IMG/VR virus record: IMGVR_UViG_3300023196_001683
Coordinates: 1-35,114 of that record
Length of the DNA: 35,114 nt
DNA from: a virus
Reading direction: 5' to 3' (one strand)
Positions 8,364-15,732 of this stretch are shown piece by piece (position 1 is the stretch's first letter; every line of letters begins with the position of its first letter). Position numbers and translations under genes: made by a program. The notes beneath the pieces were generated by a model, which saw only the letters and a list, made by a program, of their open reading frames with translations, did no database searches and was not told where the DNA came from.

Positions 8364-10151
8364 CTAAAAGACTTCTAGATCTGCTTGGAAAGTATTTGCA
8401 TTAAAAGTTGCTCCACCTACATTAACTCCCCACCCATATTGATCAAGTCCTCCCCAAGTAGGAGTATTAGCAGTCCAATAAGGATTTTCACTTTCTATTT
8501 TATCTATAGTAGCATATAGATTAGTAGGAGAAGTGTTTGCTTGCCATTTACCATCTGCAGGAACATTGTTTCCACTACTAATAACCGCTAAAGCATGAAG
8601 AGGAAATGCCTTATGTCCCCCACCAGTAGATAAGTTAGCTGGTCTAGAAGGATATAAAAAAGATTTAAACCCTCCTGTATGCCCCGCAAGTACTGCTTTA
8701 TGTTTTGTATAATCTGCTTTAAACTGATCAGTAGGTTGTTGAGGATCAATACCTGAATAATCATTACCTCCACTACTATGTGTATAAGGATCAGGTGTTA
8801 CTGTAAATACATTTTCACTATTCAGATGATACGACCATAAAGACTCATCTGCAAAGATTACTATCAGTACATCGTCAGTAGGAGCTGCTGTCGGTGGAAA
8901 CCCATTCCAAGTTTGTACACCGTTATTAACAGCAGTATTATAAGTCCACATAGGTTGCCCAATTAGAGATCCTTCTGCAGTATCATAAAATTCATCTACA
9001 TTCCAAGTCTGCCCATTTGAAGTCGCAGTATTAGTATTATATGCCCAATTTAATTGTGCTATCTGTTTTGAATTACTAGGAGGAGAAGCGAAAGCAGAAG
9101 AAATAAAAGCAGTAGCTCCTGAGTTTCTTGATATTGCACAATCTGAACCTCCCGTACAGTGAGTAAATGAAGTTGGTGCATTACTATTAAGACCAATTTG
9201 CTGATAGGGAGTTAACTGTGAATTATTAAATTTACCTGTAAGTACTGCTGTTCCCCAATCTAGCCATCTTTCTCCTGATACAGCAGTATGAAATACATTC
9301 TGAGTAGCAGACCCATGAACTGTATCTACAGTAAAATTCGAAACAGTAGTTAACCAGCCCATTAATGCTTTATACGCAGCTTCTGCTTCATTGCTTCCTA
9401 AAGATGTTCCATCATAAAAAGCATATACTTTTGTATTAGAGCTTATTGTAACAGAGCCGCATTCTGGTTCAGCCCAATCAGGCTTATCATTAGATGAAGT
9501 AAATGCATTCCATGTTTCTTCAATAACAGGACTTCCACAATATCCTGTAACAGTTATATTATCTCCTGCTACAGCAGTAATCATAAAAGGATTTGAAGTT
9601 ACTCCCGCACACGTAGAAATTTGAGTATTCTGACTCCCATTCTGCAGATTTATATTATATAGATCTGTTCCTAAAGATATACTTATCTCTAAGTCGCCTA
9701 CACTAGAACAGGCCTCATCAAAACATATTAAGCATCCTTTACCAGGAACGGCACATCCTCCACTTGATGAAGGTGGTCCTCCAGTTGGTCCTCCAGGCGT
9801 GCACGTAGGAATAGTTGTACTCCAGTTTGTAGGACATGGTCCTCCACTAGCTAAAGTTTGTGATATATATCCTGTATTAGCTTGATTACAAGTATAGCAT
9901 ATAGTTGCTGTATTAGCTTGACATGGATCAAATCTTGAGTCAACTACAGGAAAATTTGGATCAGGATGATAAGTTGTAAAAACCTGAGAAACAGTAGGAT
10001 TAGCAGCTGTAAACGAAGTTACAGACAGTAAATTTTCACACGGGCAATCAGGAGGATTTACACAATTACTCCCATTAACTTCAGGAGCTGTAGAGAATCC
10101 CACTGTACCATTTGCTAAGCAAAAGCTACATATTCTATCTTGTTGACTCAT
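8364..10151 (-). CDS. Giant tail/fibre protein, N-terminal part (vWA-like module 1), frameshifted
   Basis: This 595-residue ORF starts MSQQDRICSFC and has a Cys-rich N-terminus (about 1-150) followed by proline/glycine linkers. The domain from about residue 200 contains VTGYCGSPVIEE, KVYAFYDGTSLG (Asp247), VFHTAVSGERWLDWG, DDVLIVIFADES, FKSFLYPSRP and GLDQYGW. Each has a counterpart in the ORF at 5572-8019. It stops at TAG (8366-8364) in the middle of conserved sequence. Reading on in the -1 frame continues with a close match (LLGVGSVNCDNTDC here, LLSGGSTCDGTDC in the second module). So this is either a programmed frameshift, a mutation, or a missing T in the T4 run. The location after neck genes implies a tail or receptor-binding structure. 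Confidence 0.65.
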   Translation of the reverse strand: MSQQDRICSFCLANGTVGFSTAPEVNGSNCVNPPDCPCENLLSVTSFTAANPTVSQVFTTYHPDPNFPVVDSRFDPCQANTATICYTCNQANTGYISQTLASGGPCPTNWSTTIPTCTPGGPTGGPPSSSGGCAVPGKGCLICFDEACSSVGDLEISISLGTDLYNINLQNGSQNTQISTCAGVTSNPFMITAVAGDNITVTGYCGSPVIEETWNAFTSSNDKPDWAEPECGSVTISSNTKVYAFYDGTSLGSNEAEAAYKALMGWLTTVSNFTVDTVHGSATQNVFHTAVSGERWLDWGTAVLTGKFNNSQLTPYQQIGLNSNAPTSFTHCTGGSDCAISRNSGATAFISSAFASPPSNSKQIAQLNWAYNTNTATSNGQTWNVDEFYDTAEGSLIGQPMWTYNTAVNNGVQTWNGFPPTAAPTDDVLIVIFADESLWSYHLNSENVFTVTPDPYTHSSGGNDYSGIDPQQPTDQFKADYTKHKAVLAGHTGGFKSFLYPSRPANLSTGGGHKAFPLHALAVISSGNNVPADGKWQANTSPTNLYATIDKIESENPYWTANTPTWGGLDQYGWGVNVGGATFNANTFQADLEVF

Positions 10152-10163
10152 ATTTTTATTATC

Positions 10164-10222
10164 AGATTCTTGTAATAAGAATCTAGAATAATAAGAGTAG
10201 AGGCCCCTAAGGGCACTCTACT
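10164..10222 (-). terminator. Two tandem hairpins between structural genes
   Basis: On the minus strand the first hairpin pairs AGTAGAG and GCCC with GGGC and CTCTACT (10222-10196, TTAG loop, single-base bulge); it is followed by an A/T-rich CTTATTATTC. The second pairs AGATTCTT with AAGAATCT around ATTAC (10184-10164), a perfect 8-bp stem directly before the start of the giant tail gene. Their position after 10244-11275 suggests a partial terminator or processing site that sets expression between a high-copy structural protein and the tail gene. Neither has a long U-tract, so attenuation or RNA stabilisation is as likely as full termination. Confidence 0.5.
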
Positions 10223-10243
10223 TTATTATCATATATTAGGATA

Positions 10244-11275
10244 TTATCCTAGTAAGGTATTAATCTCACTTACGTCCATTGCACCTACACCAGTCTTGTA
10301 CGCGATTAAGATTTCAAAAGGCCATACAGTTGCTGCTGCTTCAGCTGCTCCTGTTTTGCTTTCTGTAATATTAATTCTTGTAAAGTCATAGTTAATTGAA
10401 GCGTCTACTTCACTTTCAGTGTTTCCGTAAGGGAATGTACTTCTAACCGTAGTTCCGTTCTTTCTGTAGTAACCAGCAGCCCATGCTCCTTCCGCAGCAA
10501 TTTGTCTACCTGTACCAACAGCTTGAGCGTAAGCAGCAGTTCCTGTACCTGTGTAATTAACAACAGCACCAGAACAATCAAATGCTCCTTCTAGTCCTAC
10601 TGACATTGCTACGTTAAAATCACCGCACTCCATTGGGTCAACTCCACATGCCATTGCAGCCTGCGCATCAGCTTTAGCAGTAATTGATACAAAGTCACAT
10701 CCACTATCAGTTACTACTGCAGCAGTAACAAAGTCACCTGCTTGCAGATTAATCTGAGCAACTAATCCTGCAGCAAAATCATCACAAGGGAATGTACCAC
10801 AGTCTACACAAGGATCTGTACAACAACCAGTAGTATAACTAACTGTTTTAACAAAGTCTTGGTATCCATACATTTTCATAATGCAAGGAGACTCTAGTCT
10901 AATTTTTAACATATACTCAGCCTCACACTTAAGTTTAGCTTCAGTCATACCGTTAATTCTTACTTGAGTGCTCGCACCTGCAGAATAAGTTCCATCTACA
11001 TGGTTAGCAGTAATTTCAGCAGCCGTTGCAGTAAATGCAGGACTTGAAATTAATCTACCACCTACGTTTTTAACGAAGTAATATTCGCTATCAGCAGCAA
11101 GAGCAGCAGTAACAGTCGCTCTTGTTAATCCGTTTGAAACAATAGCAAAAGCCCCCTCAGGGATAGTAGTAGTACTTACAGCACCACCAGCAGCATTATT
11201 TACTGTTCCAGCAGTTGATGCACCTGGAGCAGCGCCCGCAGTTAATGCAACAACAAATTTATTAGCTTTAATCAT
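10244..11275 (-). CDS. Putative abundant structural protein (Ala/Gly/Thr-rich, Cys cluster)
   Basis: The 343-residue product begins MIKANKFVVALTAGAAPGAS. It is dominated by Ala, Gly, Thr and Val and has no signal peptide or membrane helix. A cysteine-rich loop lies near the middle (TTGCCTDPCVDCGTFPC, about residues 149-165), followed by more regular beta-like sequence. It sits directly downstream of the neck/connector candidates and is followed by a pair of strong hairpins, a common arrangement for a highly expressed tail or appendage protein. I do not recognise a specific family; major tail protein or capsid-associated protein are both possible. Confidence 0.6.
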   Translation of the reverse strand: MIKANKFVVALTAGAAPGASTAGTVNNAAGGAVSTTTIPEGAFAIVSNGLTRATVTAALAADSEYYFVKNVGGRLISSPAFTATAAEITANHVDGTYSAGASTQVRINGMTEAKLKCEAEYMLKIRLESPCIMKMYGYQDFVKTVSYTTGCCTDPCVDCGTFPCDDFAAGLVAQINLQAGDFVTAAVVTDSGCDFVSITAKADAQAAMACGVDPMECGDFNVAMSVGLEGAFDCSGAVVNYTGTGTAAYAQAVGTGRQIAAEGAWAAGYYRKNGTTVRSTFPYGNTESEVDASINYDFTRINITESKTGAAEAAATVWPFEILIAYKTGVGAMDVSEINTLLG

Positions 11276-11292
11276 TTTTTTAATTTTAAAGA

Positions 11293-12036
11293 TTATTCAA
11301 ACATTGCAGTCTTAGCCATTTTTATTTGTAATCCTGGGTGTTCTACATTTCCTGCCGCAATCTGTACAGCGAGATCTACAATTTCGTTGTGGGTGTGTTC
11401 TGCCAACTCACAGTTTTGATCAACCGTTACAGCTACTGCACCAGGATAATTATAAGTATTTCCAGGCACGCCTGAAGGGAAAGCTATCCTTCTAGGAGTT
11501 CTTAAATAGTCCATTACAAAGTTTAAGATACTAAATGAACCGTCACTATATCCAAACACATGATCAGCATCAGCTGCCGCAGAAGAATCAGTTCCAAAAT
11601 TTATTGGAATTTCTCCCCACTCAAATGAAGGATTATAATAAGGATCACTTAAAGTATTACTTAAGTCATCGTGTTGGGTAACTCTACATACAAGGTTTTT
11701 AGGAGCACAGGGATGCTTAACAGCGACTGCTTCAACTCTAAGCATAAACATGTAATCCGTAGGCAAAGCCGCCTTTGTAGAATTAGTAGAAACTGATGGG
11801 GAACCTGCTAACGAAATTCCTTTCATTACCAAGTTCCTTAAATCATCAATTCTTTTTTGAGTTCCCTCAAAGCCAGTTTGTTTTGGGTTTGTTAACCCAT
11901 AACGCTGTTTTATGAAAAGCAATTGTGCTTCATTCAATACCCAGTCTATCTCAGGAACTTGAAAGTTCTGATAGTCCTGGCTATCAAGTTTATTAAACTT
12001 GAGCTTGAAGTCATAATGCATTTCTTGTACAGTCAT
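11293..12036 (-). CDS. Neck/ring (head-tail connector) protein candidate
   Basis: The 247-residue product starts MTVQEMHYDFKLKFNKLD, then VPEIDWVLNEAQLLFIKQRYG and FEGTQKRIDDLRNLV. This N-terminal pattern (helix, 'IDW.LNEAQ', 'RIDDLR') is one I associate with conserved proteins in crAss-like and related Bacteroidota phages, where proteins at this position form a ring under the portal. The assignment to a ring or adaptor is by recollection and gene order (after MCP), not by a catalytic motif. It overlaps the end of the upstream gene by one base (start 12036, stop codon at 12036-12038). Confidence 0.55.
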   Translation of the reverse strand: MTVQEMHYDFKLKFNKLDSQDYQNFQVPEIDWVLNEAQLLFIKQRYGLTNPKQTGFEGTQKRIDDLRNLVMKGISLAGSPSVSTNSTKAALPTDYMFMLRVEAVAVKHPCAPKNLVCRVTQHDDLSNTLSDPYYNPSFEWGEIPINFGTDSSAAADADHVFGYSDGSFSILNFVMDYLRTPRRIAFPSGVPGNTYNYPGAVAVTVDQNCELAEHTHNEIVDLAVQIAAGNVEHPGLQIKMAKTAMFE

Positions 12037-12836
12037 TAAGATCTAACTTTTAGGTCGTCAGTTAATTTAATTAAAAGTTCTTGGTTTTTAGGATTTTGTA
12101 AGTAACTAACAGTATCATCATAGTCGAACCCAATTTGCTGATCATTATATAAATAAGCAGCGCCTTTAGTTCTTAAGATACCTTTAGTTTCTAAATCAAA
12201 AACTAGAGCTTTCACTTTAATTTCCTCTGGTTTCGCAGAAGCTACTTCTGTAAAACGTTTTGGATCTTCTTCTAGAATCTCATACAAACGTGCGTAAGTA
12301 AAATCTTCTGAAGTATTAGTAGTTGCTTTACCGAATATCTTAAGAATGTCTAAACGTTTAGAAGGAGAAAGTTTACTGAATACTCCAACTGCTGAGGCTT
12401 TCACCTCTGCTGTTTTAGCTTCTTTTTCTACTTCTTGTTGTTCATCGTAAATAACATATTTAGCGTCTGGCCACCTTCCTGTATCATGCTCTTTTTGAGA
12501 GTTTGCAACTAAGCTGCTTGCTCTTAATACAGAAATTTGTAACTCCTGAAAAGGGATTTTAGTGTCAAAGATCATAGTCTTATCTTCTAATTTCACTTTA
12601 AATTCTTGCCAGTATTCATTTGTACTAAGGGGAGTTAAATCAATCCCCATTGATTTAGACAATCTATCTCTTTGCTCCTGATCTAAACCAGTAGCTAAAG
12701 TTCCGATATTCCTGTCATATACAGCCTGAATTACATCAGCTGTACCTTGAAATTTGGCACGGCCTAACTTGTGCAGGCCATGCCATCTTTCTTTTATGAT
12801 TGGTTTTACATATACTAAGTTTTTTACTACTTTCAT
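12036..12836 (-). CDS. Conserved Bacteroidota-phage structural-region protein, function unknown
   Basis: The 266-residue product begins MKVVKNLVYVKPIIKERWHGL. It has mixed alpha/beta composition, with segments such as KLEDKTMIFDTKIPFQELQ and WPDAKYVIYDEQQEVE, and an acidic helical C-terminal half. It lies between the major capsid protein candidate and the neck-protein candidate and overlaps the latter's start. Gene order suggests a connector, stopper or capsid-associated role. The KERWHG and YDE.QEVE motifs look like conserved family landmarks from related phages, but I know no function for that family. Confidence 0.6.
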   Translation of the reverse strand: MKVVKNLVYVKPIIKERWHGLHKLGRAKFQGTADVIQAVYDRNIGTLATGLDQEQRDRLSKSMGIDLTPLSTNEYWQEFKVKLEDKTMIFDTKIPFQELQISVLRASSLVANSQKEHDTGRWPDAKYVIYDEQQEVEKEAKTAEVKASAVGVFSKLSPSKRLDILKIFGKATTNTSEDFTYARLYEILEEDPKRFTEVASAKPEEIKVKALVFDLETKGILRTKGAAYLYNDQQIGFDYDDTVSYLQNPKNQELLIKLTDDLKVRS

Positions 12837-12866
12837 AATTTGAGTATTAGTTATGTAATTTTGTTA

Positions 12867-14294
12867 TTATTGTAAACCTAAGATAAGTTCACCACATCTT
12901 GTAACGTCATCGATTTGAATACCACACTGATCGTGAACGATCATAGTATACGCATCTTTAGCATTACTCATTAAACCACCTTTGTTTGCACCGTAAGGAG
13001 TTTGTAAACCAGAAACATATCCTAATTTATAACCACCTTTCTTATGTACATACTTGATGTTTGCGTCCCCACTTTTACTACCGAAATCAAGGAAAGTAAA
13101 TCTCATTGACTCTAAAGGTACTTGTTTGTTAGGGTGCATTTGAGTATTAATTTCTCTATCATCATACACAGGATTGTGTCTTAATGTTAAAGTAATACCG
13201 TTAGGCCCGATGTATTTTACGAACTGACCACCGAATGCTAAGTTTTGTCCTTCTCCAGAAATGAACTTAGAGTCCATCGTTAAGAAAGGAGCAGAAGCAT
13301 TAGACATTGCTTGATGGAACGCTAGCATTCCATATTCACCAGTATAAGCAACAATATCTCTGCTACCCATATCAACTCTTCCGAAGAAGATGTCTAGTAA
13401 ATACTCACGAATTAATTTCTCAGTAAGAGTATTATATACGTGAACATGTGAATCTTTCAATAACTCCTGAACACCAGGTCCAGTTCTTGCAGCTCTACCA
13501 TTAGCTCCTGCAACGTTATTAGACATTTGTCCGTACCATAAACCTCTTTCTTTCTCTTTGTGCCATTGAATCCAATATTCAGCCTCAGCATACTTTAACC
13601 ATTTAAAGTCTTTGTATACTTTACCTTCTTGATCCATCAATGCTACAACTAGTGCTTGATTAGCAGCATCACCAGTGATAGAGTACTCTTTTCTATAAGT
13701 AGAAAGTTGAGACTTTAATTTCATTGGCATTGCGTAAGTAGTAGATCCACTTTGATCACCACCTTCCTCATACACAGAGAACATTTTACTTAGTTGAGAA
13801 CCTGCATCAACTACTACAGAAGCAGCAGCGTCATCAGTTACCAACTTACATGTATACTTGTAGCCACCTGCAACATTTACAGGACCACTTTGAATACGAA
13901 TTAATCTCTTCGCATTGTTAGCGCCTGTGTTCGGTGATACTACGTCACCTGGCTTAAACCAGTCTTCGTCTACTGTAATAGCAAAAGGCAATCCATTAGC
14001 ACCTACAGCAACACCTGCTGAAGATCCTGAATTAGCAATTGCAATTAATGGACGATTTGAAGCTCCCATAAGCTCCCATTCCCAATCGAATCCCTCGATT
14101 TCTGAAGTTCTTCCCATCCCTTTAGTCATGGCAGTTAGTGGGTTGTCTGCGATACGAGAAGCCGTGAAGACTCTCGTTAAAACTTTATCAAACTTATGAG
14201 GTTCAGTTAAGAAGGCTGACCCCAAGTGATTAGTTTCAGTAAAGTTCGCGTGCCATGGACGAGTAAGAACTGTCAATTTTGATTGTTTAATCAT
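12867..14294 (-). CDS. Major capsid protein candidate
   Basis: The 475-residue product has the size and composition expected of an HK97-type capsid protein: soluble, evenly mixed, no signal peptide. It is placed directly after a scaffold-like acidic protein and after terminase and portal. Around residues 50-130 it has alternating beta-type sequence (EWELMGASNRPLIAI). A long region follows with WIQWHKEKERGLWYGQ and REYLLDIFFGRVDMGSRDI, resembling the spine-helix and P-domain layout. The identification relies on gene order, length and general pattern; I see no diagnostic short motif. The start ATG at 14294 is preceded by an A/T-rich leader. Confidence 0.75.
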   Translation of the reverse strand: MIKQSKLTVLTRPWHANFTETNHLGSAFLTEPHKFDKVLTRVFTASRIADNPLTAMTKGMGRTSEIEGFDWEWELMGASNRPLIAIANSGSSAGVAVGANGLPFAITVDEDWFKPGDVVSPNTGANNAKRLIRIQSGPVNVAGGYKYTCKLVTDDAAASVVVDAGSQLSKMFSVYEEGGDQSGSTTYAMPMKLKSQLSTYRKEYSITGDAANQALVVALMDQEGKVYKDFKWLKYAEAEYWIQWHKEKERGLWYGQMSNNVAGANGRAARTGPGVQELLKDSHVHVYNTLTEKLIREYLLDIFFGRVDMGSRDIVAYTGEYGMLAFHQAMSNASAPFLTMDSKFISGEGQNLAFGGQFVKYIGPNGITLTLRHNPVYDDREINTQMHPNKQVPLESMRFTFLDFGSKSGDANIKYVHKKGGYKLGYVSGLQTPYGANKGGLMSNAKDAYTMIVHDQCGIQIDDVTRCGELILGLQ

Positions 14295-14315
14295 TTTAAC
14301 AATTTTTATTAGTTA

Positions 14316-15608
14316 TTAAATATCCCAAGCTGTTGATGATTTTGTGGCACCGCCTGGGGTTTTGTTACCACCGAAAGTTGCTTTCGTATCGGTCATACGC
14401 TTCTTATTCTGTAAAGTCGTTCGAAGCTGAGAAGCTAGCTTTGATTTAGATTTCTTTTGAACTCCATCTAAACTATAGTTAGTCATTCTCAGATAAGCTT
14501 TTAGAATAAAGTCATCAACGTTACTTGACGATTTCATTTCATCTGCCTGAAACTGTGTTACAAATTGAGGTCCGTCTGGAGTCTCTATTTTTACACTAGC
14601 GTCAGTCATATAGCTCATCAGCTTTTTCTTAGACTTTCGACTAAGAGGAAATCCTTTTATTTCATCGGATTCAGATATAGTAGTTTGAATTGTAGACTGA
14701 ACTTCTTTTCTCTTTGCTACTCTTTCTTTTTCTACTTGCTCCTGCTTAACAATTAATTGTTGTTTCTGGTGCTCGTAATATTGAGAAAGTCTAGCTTGAG
14801 CTTTATCAGCTTGCTTTTCTAACTTACCTAGATTTTCGTAATCTTCTAACATCTCTGCAATATCTTCTTGATTGTCTCCTCTCAATTTAAAAAACTCTGC
14901 AAGCACAGCTTTTTGGTTTCCAATATTGTTACCTTTGATGTTCATATCACTAAAATCAGGCGTACTATACACTTCCATGAAATTAGATACCTTGCCTCCT
15001 TTCATAAGATGAGTCAGTAGTTCTTTCCCGTCTTTAGGTAAAGTTTTTTGAAAAGATTCAATCTCTTCTTTAACTCTATTTTCAATTGTGTCTGCAAAAG
15101 CATTCAACAATCCTTTTTCGGTAGGATCAAATTCCTCTTCATTAAGATCTAGAAGTTCTTTGTCGGCTAACATTTGTGCAAAGATTGCGAATTCGTTTAA
15201 ATCTTCTTCGCTAGTTTCTGAACTCTCGTCCGCCTTTTTAGAATCTTCAGTCGTATCAACCTCATCATCAGATGACTTTTCTTCGTCTAAGTCCCCATCT
15301 AAAAGCGCATCAATAACAGCTCCCTCAGGTTCTTTAGTAGTTTCCTCTGGAACTTCTTCCACAGGGTCATCAGTTTTTGAATTATCATCATCTAAAGGTA
15401 AAGGAATATCTTCCTCTTTTTTAGACTCTGGTTCTTCTTTTGTATCCTCTCCTAGATCAATACCTAGTACAGGATCTGCATTTGTCTCTAAACTAAACGC
15501 ATCATCAAAGTTAGTTTCGTCTATGTCCCACATATCATTTACGGCACCAACTGAATCGTTTCCTTCAGTGATTGGTTTTTCATCTAAAGTTTCGATTTTT
15601 TCACTCAT
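14316..15608 (-). CDS. Scaffolding-protein candidate (acidic N-terminus, coiled-coil C-terminus)
   Basis: The first ~145 of 430 residues are extremely acidic and low-complexity (many D, E, S). A helical middle follows (FAIFAQMLADKELLDL, later KLEKQADKAQARLSQYYEHQKQ), then a basic C-terminal region with KSKSKLASQLRTT and RKSKKKLMSYM. An acidic, coiled-coil protein directly upstream of the capsid gene with a basic tail is typical of scaffolds, which bind capsid protein through a basic C-terminus. It has its own candidate promoter at 15623-15657, so it likely starts the capsid transcript. A minor internal virion protein is the alternative. Confidence 0.65.
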   Translation of the reverse strand: MSEKIETLDEKPITEGNDSVGAVNDMWDIDETNFDDAFSLETNADPVLGIDLGEDTKEEPESKKEEDIPLPLDDDNSKTDDPVEEVPEETTKEPEGAVIDALLDGDLDEEKSSDDEVDTTEDSKKADESSETSEEDLNEFAIFAQMLADKELLDLNEEEFDPTEKGLLNAFADTIENRVKEEIESFQKTLPKDGKELLTHLMKGGKVSNFMEVYSTPDFSDMNIKGNNIGNQKAVLAEFFKLRGDNQEDIAEMLEDYENLGKLEKQADKAQARLSQYYEHQKQQLIVKQEQVEKERVAKRKEVQSTIQTTISESDEIKGFPLSRKSKKKLMSYMTDASVKIETPDGPQFVTQFQADEMKSSSNVDDFILKAYLRMTNYSLDGVQKKSKSKLASQLRTTLQNKKRMTDTKATFGGNKTPGGATKSSTAWDI

Positions 15609-15622
15609 AATTTATCTATTTA

Positions 15623-15668
15623 CAAATATAATTAAATTTATACTAATTTCATAACAAATCTTGTTATG
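15623..15668 (-). promoter_or_regulatory. Promoter with overlapping inverted repeat before the scaffold/capsid genes
   Basis: On the minus strand TATATTTG (15630-15623) matches TAnnTTTG, and TTG lies 24 bases upstream (15657-15655). The whole stretch resembles the promoter at 5193-5227. Overlapping the upstream element is a perfect 8-bp inverted repeat, CATAACAA-N3-TTGTTATG (15668-15650). Being part of the repeat, the TTG could be masked by a dimeric repressor, or the repeat could be an activator site. The intergenic gap (15609-15732) is the longest in the leftward block between 5252 and 31205 and contains nothing else I can name. Confidence 0.55.
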
Positions 15669-15732
15669 ATTTTTAAGTTTTTAGCTCTTATTATAGCCAA
15701 AGTTTAAAGATACAACATTTTTATGATATATC

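Noticed and set aside
15088-15654. A 188-codon frame on the plus strand, opposite the scaffold-like gene
   Set aside because: It is serine-rich because it reads the acidic coding strand backwards; the overlapping minus-strand protein is far better supported.
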